This document shows, one piece after another, positions 52,242 to 62,864 of a DNA stretch of 64,000 nucleotides. Within the stretch, counting starts at the first letter, position 1. Each line of letters opens with the position of its first letter. Origin of the DNA: Lysinibacillus alkalisoli (GTDB taxonomy: Bacteria; Bacillota; Bacilli; Bacillales_A; Planococcaceae); NCBI RefSeq assembly GCF_014643595.1, contig NZ_BMJT01000007.1, positions 146,601-210,600 on the forward strand, read 5' to 3'. Made by a program: the position numbers and the translations under genes. Under the pieces are notes generated by a model that worked only from the letters and a program-made list of their open reading frames with translations, did not search any database and was not told the DNA's origin.

Positions 52242-54602
52242 TTACTTAAACTGCACAACTGTTACACCATAGCCACCTTCGCCTGGCTCGCCAAAGCGGT
52301 AACTTTTTACACGTGGATGTTTTTTTAAATATGTTTGAATACCTTCACGCAATGCGCCTGTACCTTTACCATGAATAATAGATACTTGGTGATAATTAGC
52401 TAATAAAGCATCATCAATATATTTTTCTGTGCGCAAGATAGCATCTTCATATCGCTCACCACGTAAATCAAGGTCTAACTTTACTGCGTCACGGCGGCTA
52501 CGCATCGCTGTTGTACGTATTTCAGGTTCTTTTTCAGGTTTGATGTATACTAAATCACTACTTGGTAATTTCATTTTTAATATCCCGATTTCCACTACGT
52601 ATTCATCATTGGCTAACTTTTCAGCAATTATACCTCGCTGACCATACGTAAGCACTTTAACTTCATCGCCCACTTTTAAATTAATAGCACGTTCACGTAC
52701 TTGAATCGCTTTCTTCAACACTTTATTTTGAGGCGCTGCTTCTTCTAAGCGCTTTTTAGCATCAATAATCTCATGCTCTTTAATAGCGCTAGCTGCTTGC
52801 TTTTTCATCTTTTGCAAGTCTGTAATTACTTGCTCTGCTTCATATTTAGCTGAGTTAACAATCGTTCTTGCCTTGTCCTTAGCTTTATCCATTAAGGCCT
52901 CTTTTTTAGCTTCATATGCTGCGACTTCTTGCGCTAATTCCTCACGCAATAATTGTGCTTCTTGTAAAAGACGGGCTGTTTCTTCGGCATCATCCATAGA
53001 TTGCTTGCGCGATGTCTCTAATGAAGCAATCATAGACTCTACTGCTCTTGTATCTGTGCCTGTAAACGTTTTAGCATGTGCAATAATATGTTCAGGTAAC
53101 CCGAGGCGACTTGATATTTCAAAAGCATTAGAACGTCCTGGCACACCAATTAGTAAACGATACGTTGGACTTAATGTCTCTACATCAAACTCCACACTCG
53201 CATTCACTACACCTTGGCGATTATAACCATACGCCTTTAATTCCGGATAGTGTGTCGTTGCCATGACTCTAGCACCTTTTGCATGCACCTCATCTAATAT
53301 GGATATTGCTAAAGCTGCCCCTTCTTGTGGGTCTGTCCCTGCCCCCAGCTCATCAAAAAGTACGAGTGAATTTTCATCAAACGCAGCTAAAATGTCTACA
53401 ATATTCACCATATGTGAGGAGAAGGTTGATAATGATTGTTCTATAGATTGTTCATCCCCAATATCTGCAAATAGCTGTTCAAATACAGCCAATTCTGAGC
53501 CATCTAAAGCTGGGATTGGCAATCCTGCTTGCGCCATTAATGTACATAATCCTACTGTTTTCAATGTCACCGTCTTACCACCTGTGTTAGGCCCTGTGAT
53601 AACGATAGCTGTCACATCTTTACCAAATGTAATATCGTTTGGAACAGCTGTTTCGATTGGTAACATAGGGTGTCTTGCACGCATTAAATGAATGCGCCCG
53701 TCTTGGTTAATTATAGGCATCGTGCATTTATTTACTTGACCATATTTACTTTTTGCTAAAATAGCGTCCACTTCGCCTAACTGTTTAACTAGGTGGAATA
53801 ATTCGGGTGCAACTTCTTGTACCAATACGCTTAATGCTTGTAAAATGCGCTCAATCTCTTCTTGTTCTTTCATTTTTAAACGATGTACTTCATTATTCGC
53901 TTGTACAACAGCATCTGGTTCAATAAATAATGTTTGTCCTGAAGCGGATTGATCATGCACAATCCCACCATAATGATAACGATACTCCTGTTTAACAGGA
54001 ATGACATAACGATCATTACGAATTGTTACAATTTGATCAGATAACATTTTTGCTGCATTACTTCCTCTAATCAAACTTTCTAGCTTACTGCGTACTTTAG
54101 CCTCTTCAGCGCGTAAAGACTGTCGGATAGAACGCAACGTTGAACTTGCGCTGTCAGCTACTGTGCCATTATCATCAATGCACATGTTAATTTCATTTTG
54201 CAAACCTGTTAGTTGTGGCAAAGCATCACGTCTTGCTAAAAATAAAGGAATAGCAATTTCTTGTTCTTCTTCAATTTCTGTCAAAAATGAACGTAATATA
54301 CGACTTGCTCTAATCGTACTGGATATCTCCATTAACTCCATAGCTGCTAACACGCCTCCAATTTGCGCGCGGCGTGCCGATGGACGAATGTCAAAAATAC
54401 CACCTAAAGGTACGTTCCCTTTCACTCGGAGTATAGCTAACCCCTCATCCATTTCAGCTAATAAATGCGTTACTTCTTCATACTTCGTAGCAGGCTGCAA
54501 TTGTTCAATCGCGTGCCTTCCAATGATTGATGTACAATGTTCTGCTACGTGTGCAATAATTTTATCAAATTCTAATGTTTTTAATGCGCGTTCTGCAATC
54601 AT
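52242..54602 (-). CDS. mutS2: MutS2 endonuclease/ATPase
   Basis: 786 residues. Lever/clamp region, then Walker A GPNTGGKTVTLKT (about 333-345), Walker B LVLFDELGAGTDP, a long coiled coil (about 515-630), a KOW-like linker and the C-terminal Smr nuclease domain (DLRGERYEDA, IIHGKGTGALREG). MutS2 limits recombination and splits collided ribosomes. It follows polX by 14 nt; AAGGAGGCG precedes ATG. Confidence 0.96.
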   Translation of the reverse strand: MIAERALKTLEFDKIIAHVAEHCTSIIGRHAIEQLQPATKYEEVTHLLAEMDEGLAILRVKGNVPLGGIFDIRPSARRAQIGGVLAAMELMEISSTIRASRILRSFLTEIEEEQEIAIPLFLARRDALPQLTGLQNEINMCIDDNGTVADSASSTLRSIRQSLRAEEAKVRSKLESLIRGSNAAKMLSDQIVTIRNDRYVIPVKQEYRYHYGGIVHDQSASGQTLFIEPDAVVQANNEVHRLKMKEQEEIERILQALSVLVQEVAPELFHLVKQLGEVDAILAKSKYGQVNKCTMPIINQDGRIHLMRARHPMLPIETAVPNDITFGKDVTAIVITGPNTGGKTVTLKTVGLCTLMAQAGLPIPALDGSELAVFEQLFADIGDEQSIEQSLSTFSSHMVNIVDILAAFDENSLVLFDELGAGTDPQEGAALAISILDEVHAKGARVMATTHYPELKAYGYNRQGVVNASVEFDVETLSPTYRLLIGVPGRSNAFEISSRLGLPEHIIAHAKTFTGTDTRAVESMIASLETSRKQSMDDAEETARLLQEAQLLREELAQEVAAYEAKKEALMDKAKDKARTIVNSAKYEAEQVITDLQKMKKQAASAIKEHEIIDAKKRLEEAAPQNKVLKKAIQVRERAINLKVGDEVKVLTYGQRGIIAEKLANDEYVVEIGILKMKLPSSDLVYIKPEKEPEIRTTAMRSRRDAVKLDLDLRGERYEDAILRTEKYIDDALLANYHQVSIIHGKGTGALREGIQTYLKKHPRVKSYRFGEPGEGGYGVTVVQFK

Positions 54603-54616
54603 TTAGAACGCCTCCT

Positions 54617-56320
54617 TTATTTCTGTCGATTTATAAATGTTTCAAATTGTTCTCTCGTCCATGTATTCACAACTAAATCCGTTTTCACCCATGCTTTTTG
54701 TGCATATTGTACACCAAGTGGCATATAATCTAATTGCTCGATGGCATGAGCATCTGTATTAATGGCAACTGGTACATCTGCCTCCATCGCCAATCTCAGA
54801 TGTGCTTCACATAAATCCAAACGGTATGGATTAGCATTTAACTCTAAAATTTTACCATATTCTTTTGCCCATGCCACAAGTTGTGGCATATCAACTTGAT
54901 AGCCTTCACGCTTCTCGATAATTCTGCCTGTAGGGTGCGCAATCATATGGACATAAGGATTTGATAGCGCATTATGTAAACGCGCCATAATTTCTTGTTG
55001 TGATTGATTAAAGCTTGAATGAATAGAGGCAATTACAAAATCTAATCGTTGCAATACATCGTCTGAAAAATCTAACGTCCCGTCTGGTAAAATGTCCATC
55101 TCTGTGCCTGCAAATAAACGGAAGTTTTGTTGTGCTTGATTATATTTTTCGATTTCCATGCGCTGCTCATCTAATCGTTCTGGCGTTAAACCATTTGCTA
55201 CGCGTAAAAACTGTGAGTGGTCAGTAATAACAGCATGTGTATAACCCCGTTGTTGAAGTGCATCACCCATTTGAGCAATGCTATTCGCTCCGTCTGACCA
55301 TGTCGTATGCATATGTAAATCACTCACAATATGCTTATGTTGAATCAACTGCTCAAAGTTAGTTCTTTCAAACTCCTCATGTCCTACTCGCAAAGCTGGT
55401 GGAATATTAGGCAAGTCAAAGTGATGGAAAAATGCCGCTTCACTCGTAAATGTCTTCATAGTGCCGTCTACTAATTCAACACCATACTCACTAATTTTTT
55501 CACCACGTGCCTTAGCAATTTGGCGCATGCGTACATTATGCTCTTTAGAGCCTGTAAAGTGGTGTAATGCTGTTGCATATTCTTGTAATGCTACAAAACG
55601 GAAATCCACAGGCATATAATTGTCCGTCAAAACAACAGAGACTTTAGTATCTCCCGCAGCTACAACTTCATGAATATCCAGTGTGGCAAGTAGCCTTTCT
55701 TTTAATGCTTGAGGCGCTGAAGTGGCTACGATAAAATCTACATCTTTACTGGTTTCATTAACGCGACGATAGCTACCTGCTACAGCGTATTGTTGTACAT
55801 CTTCACTTGTGCTTAGCCATTCATTAATTTTTTTAACGATAGGTTCAATTTCCCAAATAGCATGGCGCTCAGCACGTAATTCTAATTGAGCGATACCACT
55901 TAACAACTTTTCTTCCGTTTTAGCGCCAAACCCAGCTAGCTTTTGTACTTCTTGTGCCTCGCATGCTACTTTTAAATCGGCAATACTCTCAATACCTAAC
56001 TCATCATATAATTTCGCTATTTTTTTACCCCCTAAACCTGGGATTTTTAATAGGGACATTAATGTCGCAGGGATTTCTTGCTGTAATGCTTGTAATACAA
56101 CACTGTCACCTGTCACAAGAAATTCACTTATGACTTCAGCTGTACCTTTGCCAATCCCTTTTATTTTTGTTAAATCCTCCATCTCATCCATAGCGCGTGC
56201 ATCATTTTCAAGAGCTGCTGCCGCTTTACGATAAGCGCTGATTTTAAAAGGATTTTCTCCTTTGATTTCCATATAAATCGCTATTTCTTCTAATTTACGA
56301 ATTACTTGTTTTTTATTCAT
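54617..56320 (-). CDS. polX: DNA polymerase/3'-5' exonuclease PolX
   Basis: 567 residues. Helix-hairpin-helix N-terminal region (LTKIKGIGKGTAEVI, LKIPGLGGKKIAKLYDELGI), polymerase X palm (VAGSYRRVNETSKDVDFIV with catalytic Asp pair) and a C-terminal PHP exonuclease domain (VSDLHMHTTWSDGANSI, VITDHSQ). It takes part in gap filling and base excision repair. Confidence 0.95.
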   Translation of the reverse strand: MNKKQVIRKLEEIAIYMEIKGENPFKISAYRKAAAALENDARAMDEMEDLTKIKGIGKGTAEVISEFLVTGDSVVLQALQQEIPATLMSLLKIPGLGGKKIAKLYDELGIESIADLKVACEAQEVQKLAGFGAKTEEKLLSGIAQLELRAERHAIWEIEPIVKKINEWLSTSEDVQQYAVAGSYRRVNETSKDVDFIVATSAPQALKERLLATLDIHEVVAAGDTKVSVVLTDNYMPVDFRFVALQEYATALHHFTGSKEHNVRMRQIAKARGEKISEYGVELVDGTMKTFTSEAAFFHHFDLPNIPPALRVGHEEFERTNFEQLIQHKHIVSDLHMHTTWSDGANSIAQMGDALQQRGYTHAVITDHSQFLRVANGLTPERLDEQRMEIEKYNQAQQNFRLFAGTEMDILPDGTLDFSDDVLQRLDFVIASIHSSFNQSQQEIMARLHNALSNPYVHMIAHPTGRIIEKREGYQVDMPQLVAWAKEYGKILELNANPYRLDLCEAHLRLAMEADVPVAINTDAHAIEQLDYMPLGVQYAQKAWVKTDLVVNTWTREQFETFINRQK

Positions 56321-56340
56321 CTGTCATCCCCCTAATACAA

Positions 56341-56368
56341 AAGACACCTTTCAGACGAAAAGTGCCTT
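56341..56368 (-). terminator. Weak terminator or attenuator between cvpA-like gene and polX
   Basis: AAGACACCTTTC (56341-56352) and GAAAAGTGCCTT (56357-56368) form a 12-bp stem with two mismatches and a 4-nt loop. Only TCTTTTG follows, so read-through into polX is likely. Confidence 0.45.
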
Positions 56369-56393
56369 ACAATACATCTTTATATGCTGCACA

Positions 56394-56930
56394 TTACGAA
56401 TACACATACCACCATTTTTGCATGAGTTGCGTGAGACCAGGCGTATACTCTACAATCAGTTTACCTAAAATAGAATTTTGCATACGTGCCACTAAAAATT
56501 CAAATGGTAGTAATGCCAGTAAATAAAGCACGATAAAAATCGTCATATAATACTCCACTAAACCTAAAAGACCACCAACAATACGATTTGTTGATTCAAA
56601 TGCTGGTAAATAAGCATAGTGATCAAAAAAAGTAATAATAAGTTTAACAATCAGTTTAACGGTAAAGTAAAGAAGTGCAAAAGCAAAAATTTGATAAAAA
56701 GTACCGTCAATATCGATTTTACTTAAGTCTAGTGCTGTTTTTGTTGTGCTTTCTATACTTGGGTAAGGCACCCAAAATACAAATTTTTCTGCTAGTGATT
56801 TATAAAAGATTAGCGCTACAATGATGGAGATAACCATGCTTGCCACATGCATACCTTGAACAATTACGCCTCGTTTTGCTCCCATAATAAATCCAATCGC
56901 TAACAGAATGATAATAAATAAGTCTATCAT
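56394..56930 (-). CDS. yshB: CvpA family membrane protein (YshB-like)
   Basis: 178 residues, four helices of the CvpA/colicin V production family (MIDLFIIILLAIGFIMGAKRG at the N-terminus is diagnostic, NRIVGGLLGLVEYYM in the third region). Function in Gram-positives is unclear, with links to cell envelope. It begins 4 nt after the zapA stop, and the order zapA-yshB-polX-mutS2 is conserved in Bacillus. Confidence 0.88.
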   Translation of the reverse strand: MIDLFIIILLAIGFIMGAKRGVIVQGMHVASMVISIIVALIFYKSLAEKFVFWVPYPSIESTTKTALDLSKIDIDGTFYQIFAFALLYFTVKLIVKLIITFFDHYAYLPAFESTNRIVGGLLGLVEYYMTIFIVLYLLALLPFEFLVARMQNSILGKLIVEYTPGLTQLMQKWWYVYS

Positions 56931-56934
56931 TCAC

Positions 56935-57195
56935 TCAATCCTTTAGTTTTCTTAATTGTTCTTCAAGTTCTTCAATATACTCTTTTAGCTCCACATTTTC
57001 ATTCACCATATTAACTGCTGTTAATACAGCGAGTTGCGTACTATCGAGTGATGGATTTTTACGTTTTATTTCTTTCATGCGATCGTCAACCATTGACGCT
57101 ATGAGACGCATATGCCCAACCGTTTCTGTACCTACCATATAGTATGTGCTACCATGGATGGTCACAGCAATTCGATTTTTTTCTTGTTCCTGCAA
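56935..57195 (-). CDS. zapA: Cell division protein ZapA
   Basis: About 86 residues. It cross-links FtsZ filaments at the septum. N-terminal beta sheet ([16 protein letters not shown]), the [12 protein letters not shown] helix and a C-terminal coiled coil ([19 protein letters not shown]) match Bacillus ZapA in order and length. The start is ambiguous. I take TTG at 57195, placed 6 nt after GAGGAGGTG; a start at 57219 would be upstream of the ribosome site. Confidence 0.88.
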   Translation of the reverse strand: MQEQEKNRIAVTIHGSTYYMVGTETVGHMRLIASMVDDRMKEIKRKNPSLDSTQLAVLTAVNMVNENVELKEYIEELEEQLRKLKD

Positions 57196-57334
57196 GCATA
57201 GCACCTCCTCAAACACCAATTCACTTTCTTATCGCCATAAATTCCTGATTACTTTACCCAAAAAGCTATCTATAATGATACCATGAAAGAGATTCATTTG
57301 TGAATAAAGAGAACACATAGAAAGGAATCATTTT

Positions 57335-58231
57335 ATGACAAATGTTGTTTTAACTTGTGATAATACCCTCTGTGAAAAGATTATCACTACTTTCACACCT
57401 TATAAAATAGAGAATAAAGCGCCGGGTGTTCGCTTTTCAGCCAAGGTGGATGGCTGCACTATTACATTATATCGTTCAGGCAAGTGTTTATTTCAAGGGG
57501 CTAATGCTGAACATTATGCAAAACCTTACATGACAACCCCCACCTCTAAACCAAACACTACTTTACCAACAAATTTTTCAAGCTTTTCTGTTTTAGGTTC
57601 TGATGAAACAGGTACTGGTGACTATTTTGGCCCTGTCACAGTAGCAGCTGTCTATGTAAGTAAAGAGCAAATTCCTTTATTACAAACATTAGGTGTTAAA
57701 GATTCTAAATTGTTGAAAGATGATACGATGCTAGCATTAGCACCACTGATTAAAGCTGCTTGCCCTCATAAAGTATTACTTTTAAAAAACCCTAAATACA
57801 ATACTCTTCAAGCAAAAGGTTTCTCACAAGGGAAAATGAAAGGGTGGATGCACAACCAAGCGTTACGTCTTGTAATTGACCAATTGGACCATTATCCACA
57901 AGCCATTTTAATTGATCAGTTCGCGACTAAAGATGTGTACTTTAATTATTTAAAGGGTCGTAAAGACATTGTACATGAGCGCGTTTATTTTGCGACTAAA
58001 GCTGAACAAATTCACCTATCTGTTGCGGCAGCTAGTATTTTAGCAAGAGCTGCTTTTGTAAAAGAGATGGAAGCATTAAGTAAAACAGTAGGCTACCCAT
58101 TACCAAAAGGAGCTGGTCATAAAGTGGACGAAGTAGCTGCTCGTATTTTACGAACAAGAGGTGAGGAGTTTTTACAATCTATCACTAAATGGCATTTTGC
58201 TAACACAGATAAGGCACGAAAATTGTGCTAA
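57335..58231 (+). CDS. rnhC: Ribonuclease HIII
   Basis: 298 residues. An N-terminal TBP-like substrate-binding domain (about 1-85) precedes the RNase H fold with SDETGTGDYFGPV (about 90-102, catalytic Asp-Glu), GVKDSKLL and ILARAAFV. It removes RNA from RNA-DNA hybrids. It is divergent from zapA and convergent with pheT across a shared terminator. AGAAAGGAATC precedes the ATG. Confidence 0.95.
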   Translation: MTNVVLTCDNTLCEKIITTFTPYKIENKAPGVRFSAKVDGCTITLYRSGKCLFQGANAEHYAKPYMTTPTSKPNTTLPTNFSSFSVLGSDETGTGDYFGPVTVAAVYVSKEQIPLLQTLGVKDSKLLKDDTMLALAPLIKAACPHKVLLLKNPKYNTLQAKGFSQGKMKGWMHNQALRLVIDQLDHYPQAILIDQFATKDVYFNYLKGRKDIVHERVYFATKAEQIHLSVAAASILARAAFVKEMEALSKTVGYPLPKGAGHKVDEVAARILRTRGEEFLQSITKWHFANTDKARKLC

Positions 58232-58258
58232 TAAAATAAGTTTTACCTTTTAAATACA

Positions 58259-58296
58259 AAAAATATCAGACCAAATAAATTTGATCTGATATTTTT
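58259..58296. terminator. Bidirectional intrinsic terminator
   Basis: AAAAATATCAGA (58259-58270) pairs with TCTGATATTTTT (58285-58296); the inner CAAAT/ATTTG continues the stem. It ends both rnhC and pheT. Confidence 0.85.
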
Positions 58297-58311
58297 ATTG
58301 TTAAGTTTGTT

Positions 58312-60729
58312 TTAACGTACTTCTAAACCGTCAATTGTAGCTAAGGCTTTTAATACTTTATTATGTGCTGCTACTACTTCTTCATCAGTCAATGTATGTG
58401 CAGGATCTGAATAGGTTAATGAGAACGCTACAGACTTCTTACCTTCTGGCATTTTATCACCTTCATATACATCAAACACATGAATATTCTTTAATAATTT
58501 TACATTTGCTGACTCAATTACCGCTTTCACTTCTCCAGCTGTTGTTTCGCGATTTAAAATAAGCGCAATGTCACGTGACATCCCTGGGAAACGTGGTACA
58601 GCTGCGTATTGTAGAGCCGGTTTTGTCATAGCTGACTCTAATAATATGTGCAGGTCCATCTCCATAACATATGTTTCTTTTAAGCCTACTGTTTTTTCCG
58701 TTGTAGGATGTAACCCACCGATTAAACCAATCACTTTACCATCTAGCATAATATGTGCTGTACGCCCTGGATGCAAACCGTCCACTACCGTTTTAACAAA
58801 TGTTACATCATTTGCCAGACCAAGTTTAGTAAGTAATGCCTCTACAATGCCTTTCATTACAAAGAAATCAACGGCTTTCTTCTCGCCTTGCCAAGCATGA
58901 TCTACCCACTGACCTGTAATCACAGCGCCAATATGTTCTCGCTCATATGGTTGGTTTGTCTCCTGTTTACCAACAAAGACGGAACCTATTTCATATAATC
59001 CTACTGTGCTTACATTACGCGCCACATTATGTGCTGCAGACTGCAGTAAATGTGGAATTAAACTTTGTCGTAATGTACTATGCTCCTCACTCATTGGCAT
59101 CATTAATTTTGTCACTTCACCTGTCGCAATGGCAAATTGTTGTGCCAATTCTTCTGAAGTTAAAGAATACGTAATCGCTTGATATAAACCTGCACCTTCC
59201 ACAACGTCTCGCACAATACGACGCCCTGCTTGATAAGGTGTTAGTTTACCAATTTGAACAGCACCTTCTGGCAACGTTTTGGGAATTTCATCATAACCAT
59301 AAATACGTGCAATTTCTTCCACAACATCTTCTTGAATTTTAATGTCTTGTCGACGTGTTGGCACTGTGATAAGTAACTTGCCGTTTTGAGCCGTTACACC
59401 AAATTGGAGACGTTCTAAAATCGTAATCATTTCTTCCATCGGAATCTTCATTCCCAGGTGTCGATTTACAAAATCAGGTGATACAATAATAGTTTTTGCT
59501 TCTTTATTTAATTCATCAAATACAACATCTTCAGCCAATACTTCACCATTTGCTAACTCTACTAGTAATTGTGCTGCACGGTCCGCTGCTTGTTGTACAC
59601 GATTAGGGTCTACACCTTTTTCAAAACGAGCTGAAGCATCTGAACGTAAACCTAATCTGCGTGATGTACGTCTGACACCTGCACCAGCAAAATAAGCTGA
59701 CTCAATAATAATAGTCGTTGTAGCGTTTGTAACCTCTGTGTTAGCACCACCCATCACACCTGCTAAGGCAATAGGTACTTCACCATTCGTAATCACTAGA
59801 TCTGTTGGTAATAATACACGCTCTTGTTGATCTAATGTAGTTAGTGTTTCACCCTCATTAGCATAGCGCACAGTGATTCTTCCTGTTTGCACACGTTCAT
59901 AGTCAAAGGCATGTAGGGGCTGACCATATTCCATCAATACATAATTTGTAATATCTACTACATTATTTAGCGGACGGACACCTGCTGCCATTAAACGTTG
60001 TTGTAGCCATAATGGGGATTCCTTCACTTGAACATTTTTGATCACTTTAGCTACGTACATTGGGTTTGCTTCTTTTGCTTCTACTTGTACTTGCAATTGT
60101 TCTGTTGCTTTTTCATGAGATAGCACTGTTGTAGTATTAGGTAATGTTAAAGGTTGCGCTAAAATAGCTGACACCTCATACGCTACGCCTAACATAGACA
60201 AAGCATCTGAACGGTTAGGTGTTAAATCTAATTCCAAAATTGTGTCTTCGTAACCTAAATAACGCAATGCATTCTCACCAACAGTAGCTGTTGAAGGTAA
60301 TACATAAATTCCTTCTGCATATGCTTTAGGTACCACTTTACCTTCAATACCAAGCTCTTGTAGTGAACAGATCATACCGTTGGAAACTTCACCACGTAAC
60401 TTTGCTTTTTTAATCTTCATACCATTTGGTAACACAGCTCCTGGTAATGCCACAATAACATGTTGTCCTTGTGCTACATTCGGCGCGCCACAAATGATTT
60501 GTTGAAGCTCTTCTGCGCCTACATCAACTTGACAAATATTTAATTTATCCGCCTGTGGATGTTTTGCCATCTCTTTTACATACCCTATCACAATATGTTT
60601 CATACCATGAGACATATCCATGACAGCATCTACTTCAATACCTGAGCGTGTAATTTTTTCTGCTAATGCAGCTTCTGTTAATGCTGAAATATCAACATAA
60701 TCTTTTAACCAATTTAATGATACTAACAT
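58312..60729 (-). CDS. pheT: Phenylalanyl-tRNA synthetase beta subunit
   Basis: 805 residues, full length. Order: N-terminal tRNA-binding OB domain (about 40-150), B3/B4 editing domain (about 210-380), B5 (about 400-475), a catalytic-like core and the C-terminal anticodon-binding FDX domain (about 710-803, PRFPGMSRDIALILN). It forms the alpha2-beta2 enzyme with PheS and edits Tyr-tRNA-Phe. 12 nt after pheS, with GGAGGAAG before ATG. Confidence 0.97.
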   Translation of the reverse strand: MLVSLNWLKDYVDISALTEAALAEKITRSGIEVDAVMDMSHGMKHIVIGYVKEMAKHPQADKLNICQVDVGAEELQQIICGAPNVAQGQHVIVALPGAVLPNGMKIKKAKLRGEVSNGMICSLQELGIEGKVVPKAYAEGIYVLPSTATVGENALRYLGYEDTILELDLTPNRSDALSMLGVAYEVSAILAQPLTLPNTTTVLSHEKATEQLQVQVEAKEANPMYVAKVIKNVQVKESPLWLQQRLMAAGVRPLNNVVDITNYVLMEYGQPLHAFDYERVQTGRITVRYANEGETLTTLDQQERVLLPTDLVITNGEVPIALAGVMGGANTEVTNATTTIIIESAYFAGAGVRRTSRRLGLRSDASARFEKGVDPNRVQQAADRAAQLLVELANGEVLAEDVVFDELNKEAKTIIVSPDFVNRHLGMKIPMEEMITILERLQFGVTAQNGKLLITVPTRRQDIKIQEDVVEEIARIYGYDEIPKTLPEGAVQIGKLTPYQAGRRIVRDVVEGAGLYQAITYSLTSEELAQQFAIATGEVTKLMMPMSEEHSTLRQSLIPHLLQSAAHNVARNVSTVGLYEIGSVFVGKQETNQPYEREHIGAVITGQWVDHAWQGEKKAVDFFVMKGIVEALLTKLGLANDVTFVKTVVDGLHPGRTAHIMLDGKVIGLIGGLHPTTEKTVGLKETYVMEMDLHILLESAMTKPALQYAAVPRFPGMSRDIALILNRETTAGEVKAVIESANVKLLKNIHVFDVYEGDKMPEGKKSVAFSLTYSDPAHTLTDEEVVAAHNKVLKALATIDGLEVR

Positions 60730-60741
60730 GTTTCTTCCTCC

Positions 60742-61779
60742 TTATGCTTCTGTCTCATGGAATTGTGATAAAAATCTCATGTCATTTGTATAGAAATGAC
60801 GAATATCATCCACTCCATACTTCAACATGGCAACACGTTCTACACCCATACCAAAAGCAAAGCCTGATACTTTATTCGGATCATAGCCTGACATCTCTAG
60901 CACATTAGGATGCACCATACCTGCCCCTAAAATCTCAATCCAACCTGTCTTTTTGCATACATTACAACCATCTCCACCACAACGGAAACAAGAAATATCC
61001 ATCTCAACAGATGGTTCAGTGAATGGGAAGAAACTTGGTCGAAGGCGGATTTCACGATTTTCACCAAACATTTTCTTGGCAAATAAATCTAGTGTCCCTT
61101 TTAAATCACTCATGCGGATATTCTCACCTACAACAAGGCCTTCGATTTGCATAAATTGATGTGAGTGAGTAGCATCATCATGGTCACGACGGAACACTTT
61201 ACCTGGGCAAATAATACGGATTGTTTCCCCATCCTTTTGTTCCATAGTACGAGCTTGCACAGGTGAAGTTTGTGTACGTAACAATATTTCCTCGGAAATA
61301 TAAAACGTATCTTGCATATCTCGTGCAGGATGGTCTTTTGGTAAATTAAGGGCTTCGAAGTTATAATAATCTTGTTCTACTTCTGGCCCTTCAGCCACTT
61401 GATAACCCATACCAATAAATAAATCTTCAATCTCTTCAATAACACGTGTTAATGGATGACGATTCCCCACACGAATTGCTCGACCTGGTAAAGTCACATC
61501 AATAGCTTCTTCAGCTAACTGTTGTTCTACAGCCAGTTGTTCCAATTTTGTCATGCGCTCTTCTAACACTTGCGTTACTTGTTGACGCATTTCATTCACT
61601 AGCGCACCCATCTTCGGTCGCTCTTCAGCTGTTAATTTCCCCATACCTTTTAATAAATCTGTAATCGGTCCTTTTTTACCTAGATACGCAACACGCACCT
61701 CTTGTAATTCCTTCATATTTACTGTTTCTTTAATTTTTGTTAATACTTCTTCTTTTAGTTGTTGCAAGCGTTGCTCCAT
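60742..61779 (-). CDS. pheS: Phenylalanyl-tRNA synthetase alpha subunit
   Basis: About 345 residues. An N-terminal coiled-coil arm (1-85), motif 2 ([21 protein letters not shown]), a Cys cluster [12 protein letters not shown], and motif 3 ([17 protein letters not shown]). ATG at 61779 follows AAGGAGG. The longer frame to 61857 extends into the T-box leader and is not coding. Confidence 0.97.
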   Translation of the reverse strand: MEQRLQQLKEEVLTKIKETVNMKELQEVRVAYLGKKGPITDLLKGMGKLTAEERPKMGALVNEMRQQVTQVLEERMTKLEQLAVEQQLAEEAIDVTLPGRAIRVGNRHPLTRVIEEIEDLFIGMGYQVAEGPEVEQDYYNFEALNLPKDHPARDMQDTFYISEEILLRTQTSPVQARTMEQKDGETIRIICPGKVFRRDHDDATHSHQFMQIEGLVVGENIRMSDLKGTLDLFAKKMFGENREIRLRPSFFPFTEPSVEMDISCFRCGGDGCNVCKKTGWIEILGAGMVHPNVLEMSGYDPNKVSGFAFGMGVERVAMLKYGVDDIRHFYTNDMRFLSQFHETEA

Positions 61780-61810
61780 ATTAGACAACCTCCTTAAAAT
61801 AAAAAAACAC

Positions 61811-62052
61811 AAAAAAACCCCATCCCAAAAAGGGACGAGGACTAATCGCGGTACCACCCTAGTTACTGTTATAATGTAACAGTCACTTCATTAACATAAC
61901 GGTCTGAGAGACCGGCATACCTTTACAACATATGTGTTGGTCTAAGTAGCTGCTCAGAAGGTGAATTCAAAGTGTACAACTTTATATGTGCTTACAGTCT
62001 ATGACACATACTCCCTGTGAAATGTACCCTCTTTTACTAATCCTTCATCATT
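61811..62052 (-). promoter_or_regulatory. T-box leader of pheST, specifier probably TTC (Phe)
   Basis: The T-box sequence AGGGTGGTACCGCG is at 61860-61847 on the minus strand. A terminator stem (CCTCGTCCC/GGGATGGGG, 61840-61818) with a long T-run follows, then pheS. Stem I begins near GATGAAGGATTAGTA. A TTC triplet in GAATTCACC (61965-61963) is the likely specifier. Uncharged tRNA-Phe would prevent termination and raise PheST. Confidence 0.92.
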
Positions 62053-62111
62053 GCATTTATTTATTACATTCATCCTAATTATACGGGGTATACAAAGGAA
62101 GTCAAGTTGGT

Positions 62112-62864
62112 TTATAAAATAAGACGATAAAGTAAAATACCCGTTGCTACTGCAACATTAAGTGACTCTGCCTTGCCACGCATAGGGATTTTAATATTCT
62201 CATCTGTCTTAGCGAGTAATTGAGGTGAGATGCCACTGCCTTCATTACCTACAATTAAAGCCCATTTTTCTGCTGGTGAAACGTCTGTTAATAAAGTGGC
62301 ATCATCTAATGATGTACCATAAATCACGGTATCTTGCGCCATTAATTTTGCTAAAGCTTCTTCTAAATCCATACGCATTAATGTGATATGAAAATGTGAA
62401 CCTTGAGCAGCGCGCAATGTTTTAGCATTAAAAGCATCTACAGTACCATTGCCTAAAATCACGGTCTCAACTCCAGCGGCATCTGCTGTACGAATCATTG
62501 TTCCTAAATTGCCAGGGTCCTGAATAGCATCTAATAATAAATAATGTTTACCTTGTAAGTTAGTGTTACTTTCCTGCTTACAAACAGCAAATACCCCTTG
62601 TGTCGTTTCTGTCTCGGCTAACTCTTTAGCCACTTGTGCTGTTACTTCAAACATTGGTATATCATCTGTATCCCACAACATAGGAAGTGCTACGTCTTCA
62701 CGCACAATAATTTGTAAGACACGTTCTTTATTTTTCAAGGCTTCTTCTACTAAATGAAAACCTTCAATAAAAAAAGCTTGGCTTTTATCACGCTCTTTTT
62801 TCGTAGTTGCTAGCTTCTTCCACTGTTTAACAGTAGCATTTTGTATAGATTCGATACGTTTCAT
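62112..62864 (-). CDS. ysgA: SpoU/TrmH-family RNA methyltransferase
   Basis: 250 residues. N-terminal substrate-binding domain (ERDKSQAFFIEGFHLVEEAL), then the knotted SPOUT domain: DAIQDPGNLGTMIRTADAAG, IVGNEGSGIS and the C-terminal IPMRGKAESLNVAVATGILLY. It 2'-O-methylates rRNA or tRNA. Adjacent to pheS as in Bacillus subtilis. The only Shine-Dalgarno (GGGAGG) lies 26 nt upstream, separated by a compact hairpin. Confidence 0.92.
   Translation of the reverse strand: MKRIESIQNATVKQWKKLATTKKERDKSQAFFIEGFHLVEEALKNKERVLQIIVREDVALPMLWDTDDIPMFEVTAQVAKELAETETTQGVFAVCKQESNTNLQGKHYLLLDAIQDPGNLGTMIRTADAAGVETVILGNGTVDAFNAKTLRAAQGSHFHITLMRMDLEEALAKLMAQDTVIYGTSLDDATLLTDVSPAEKWALIVGNEGSGISPQLLAKTDENIKIPMRGKAESLNVAVATGILLYRLIL

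Noticed and set aside
52429..54606. Several 70-147-codon plus-strand frames opposite mutS2
   Set aside because: Typical antisense shadow frames rich in Ser; mutS2 is unambiguous on the minus strand.
61780..61857. N-terminal extension of PheS by 26 residues
   Set aside because: The extension overlaps the T-box terminator and T-run, and the strong AAGGAGG site matches the ATG at 61779.
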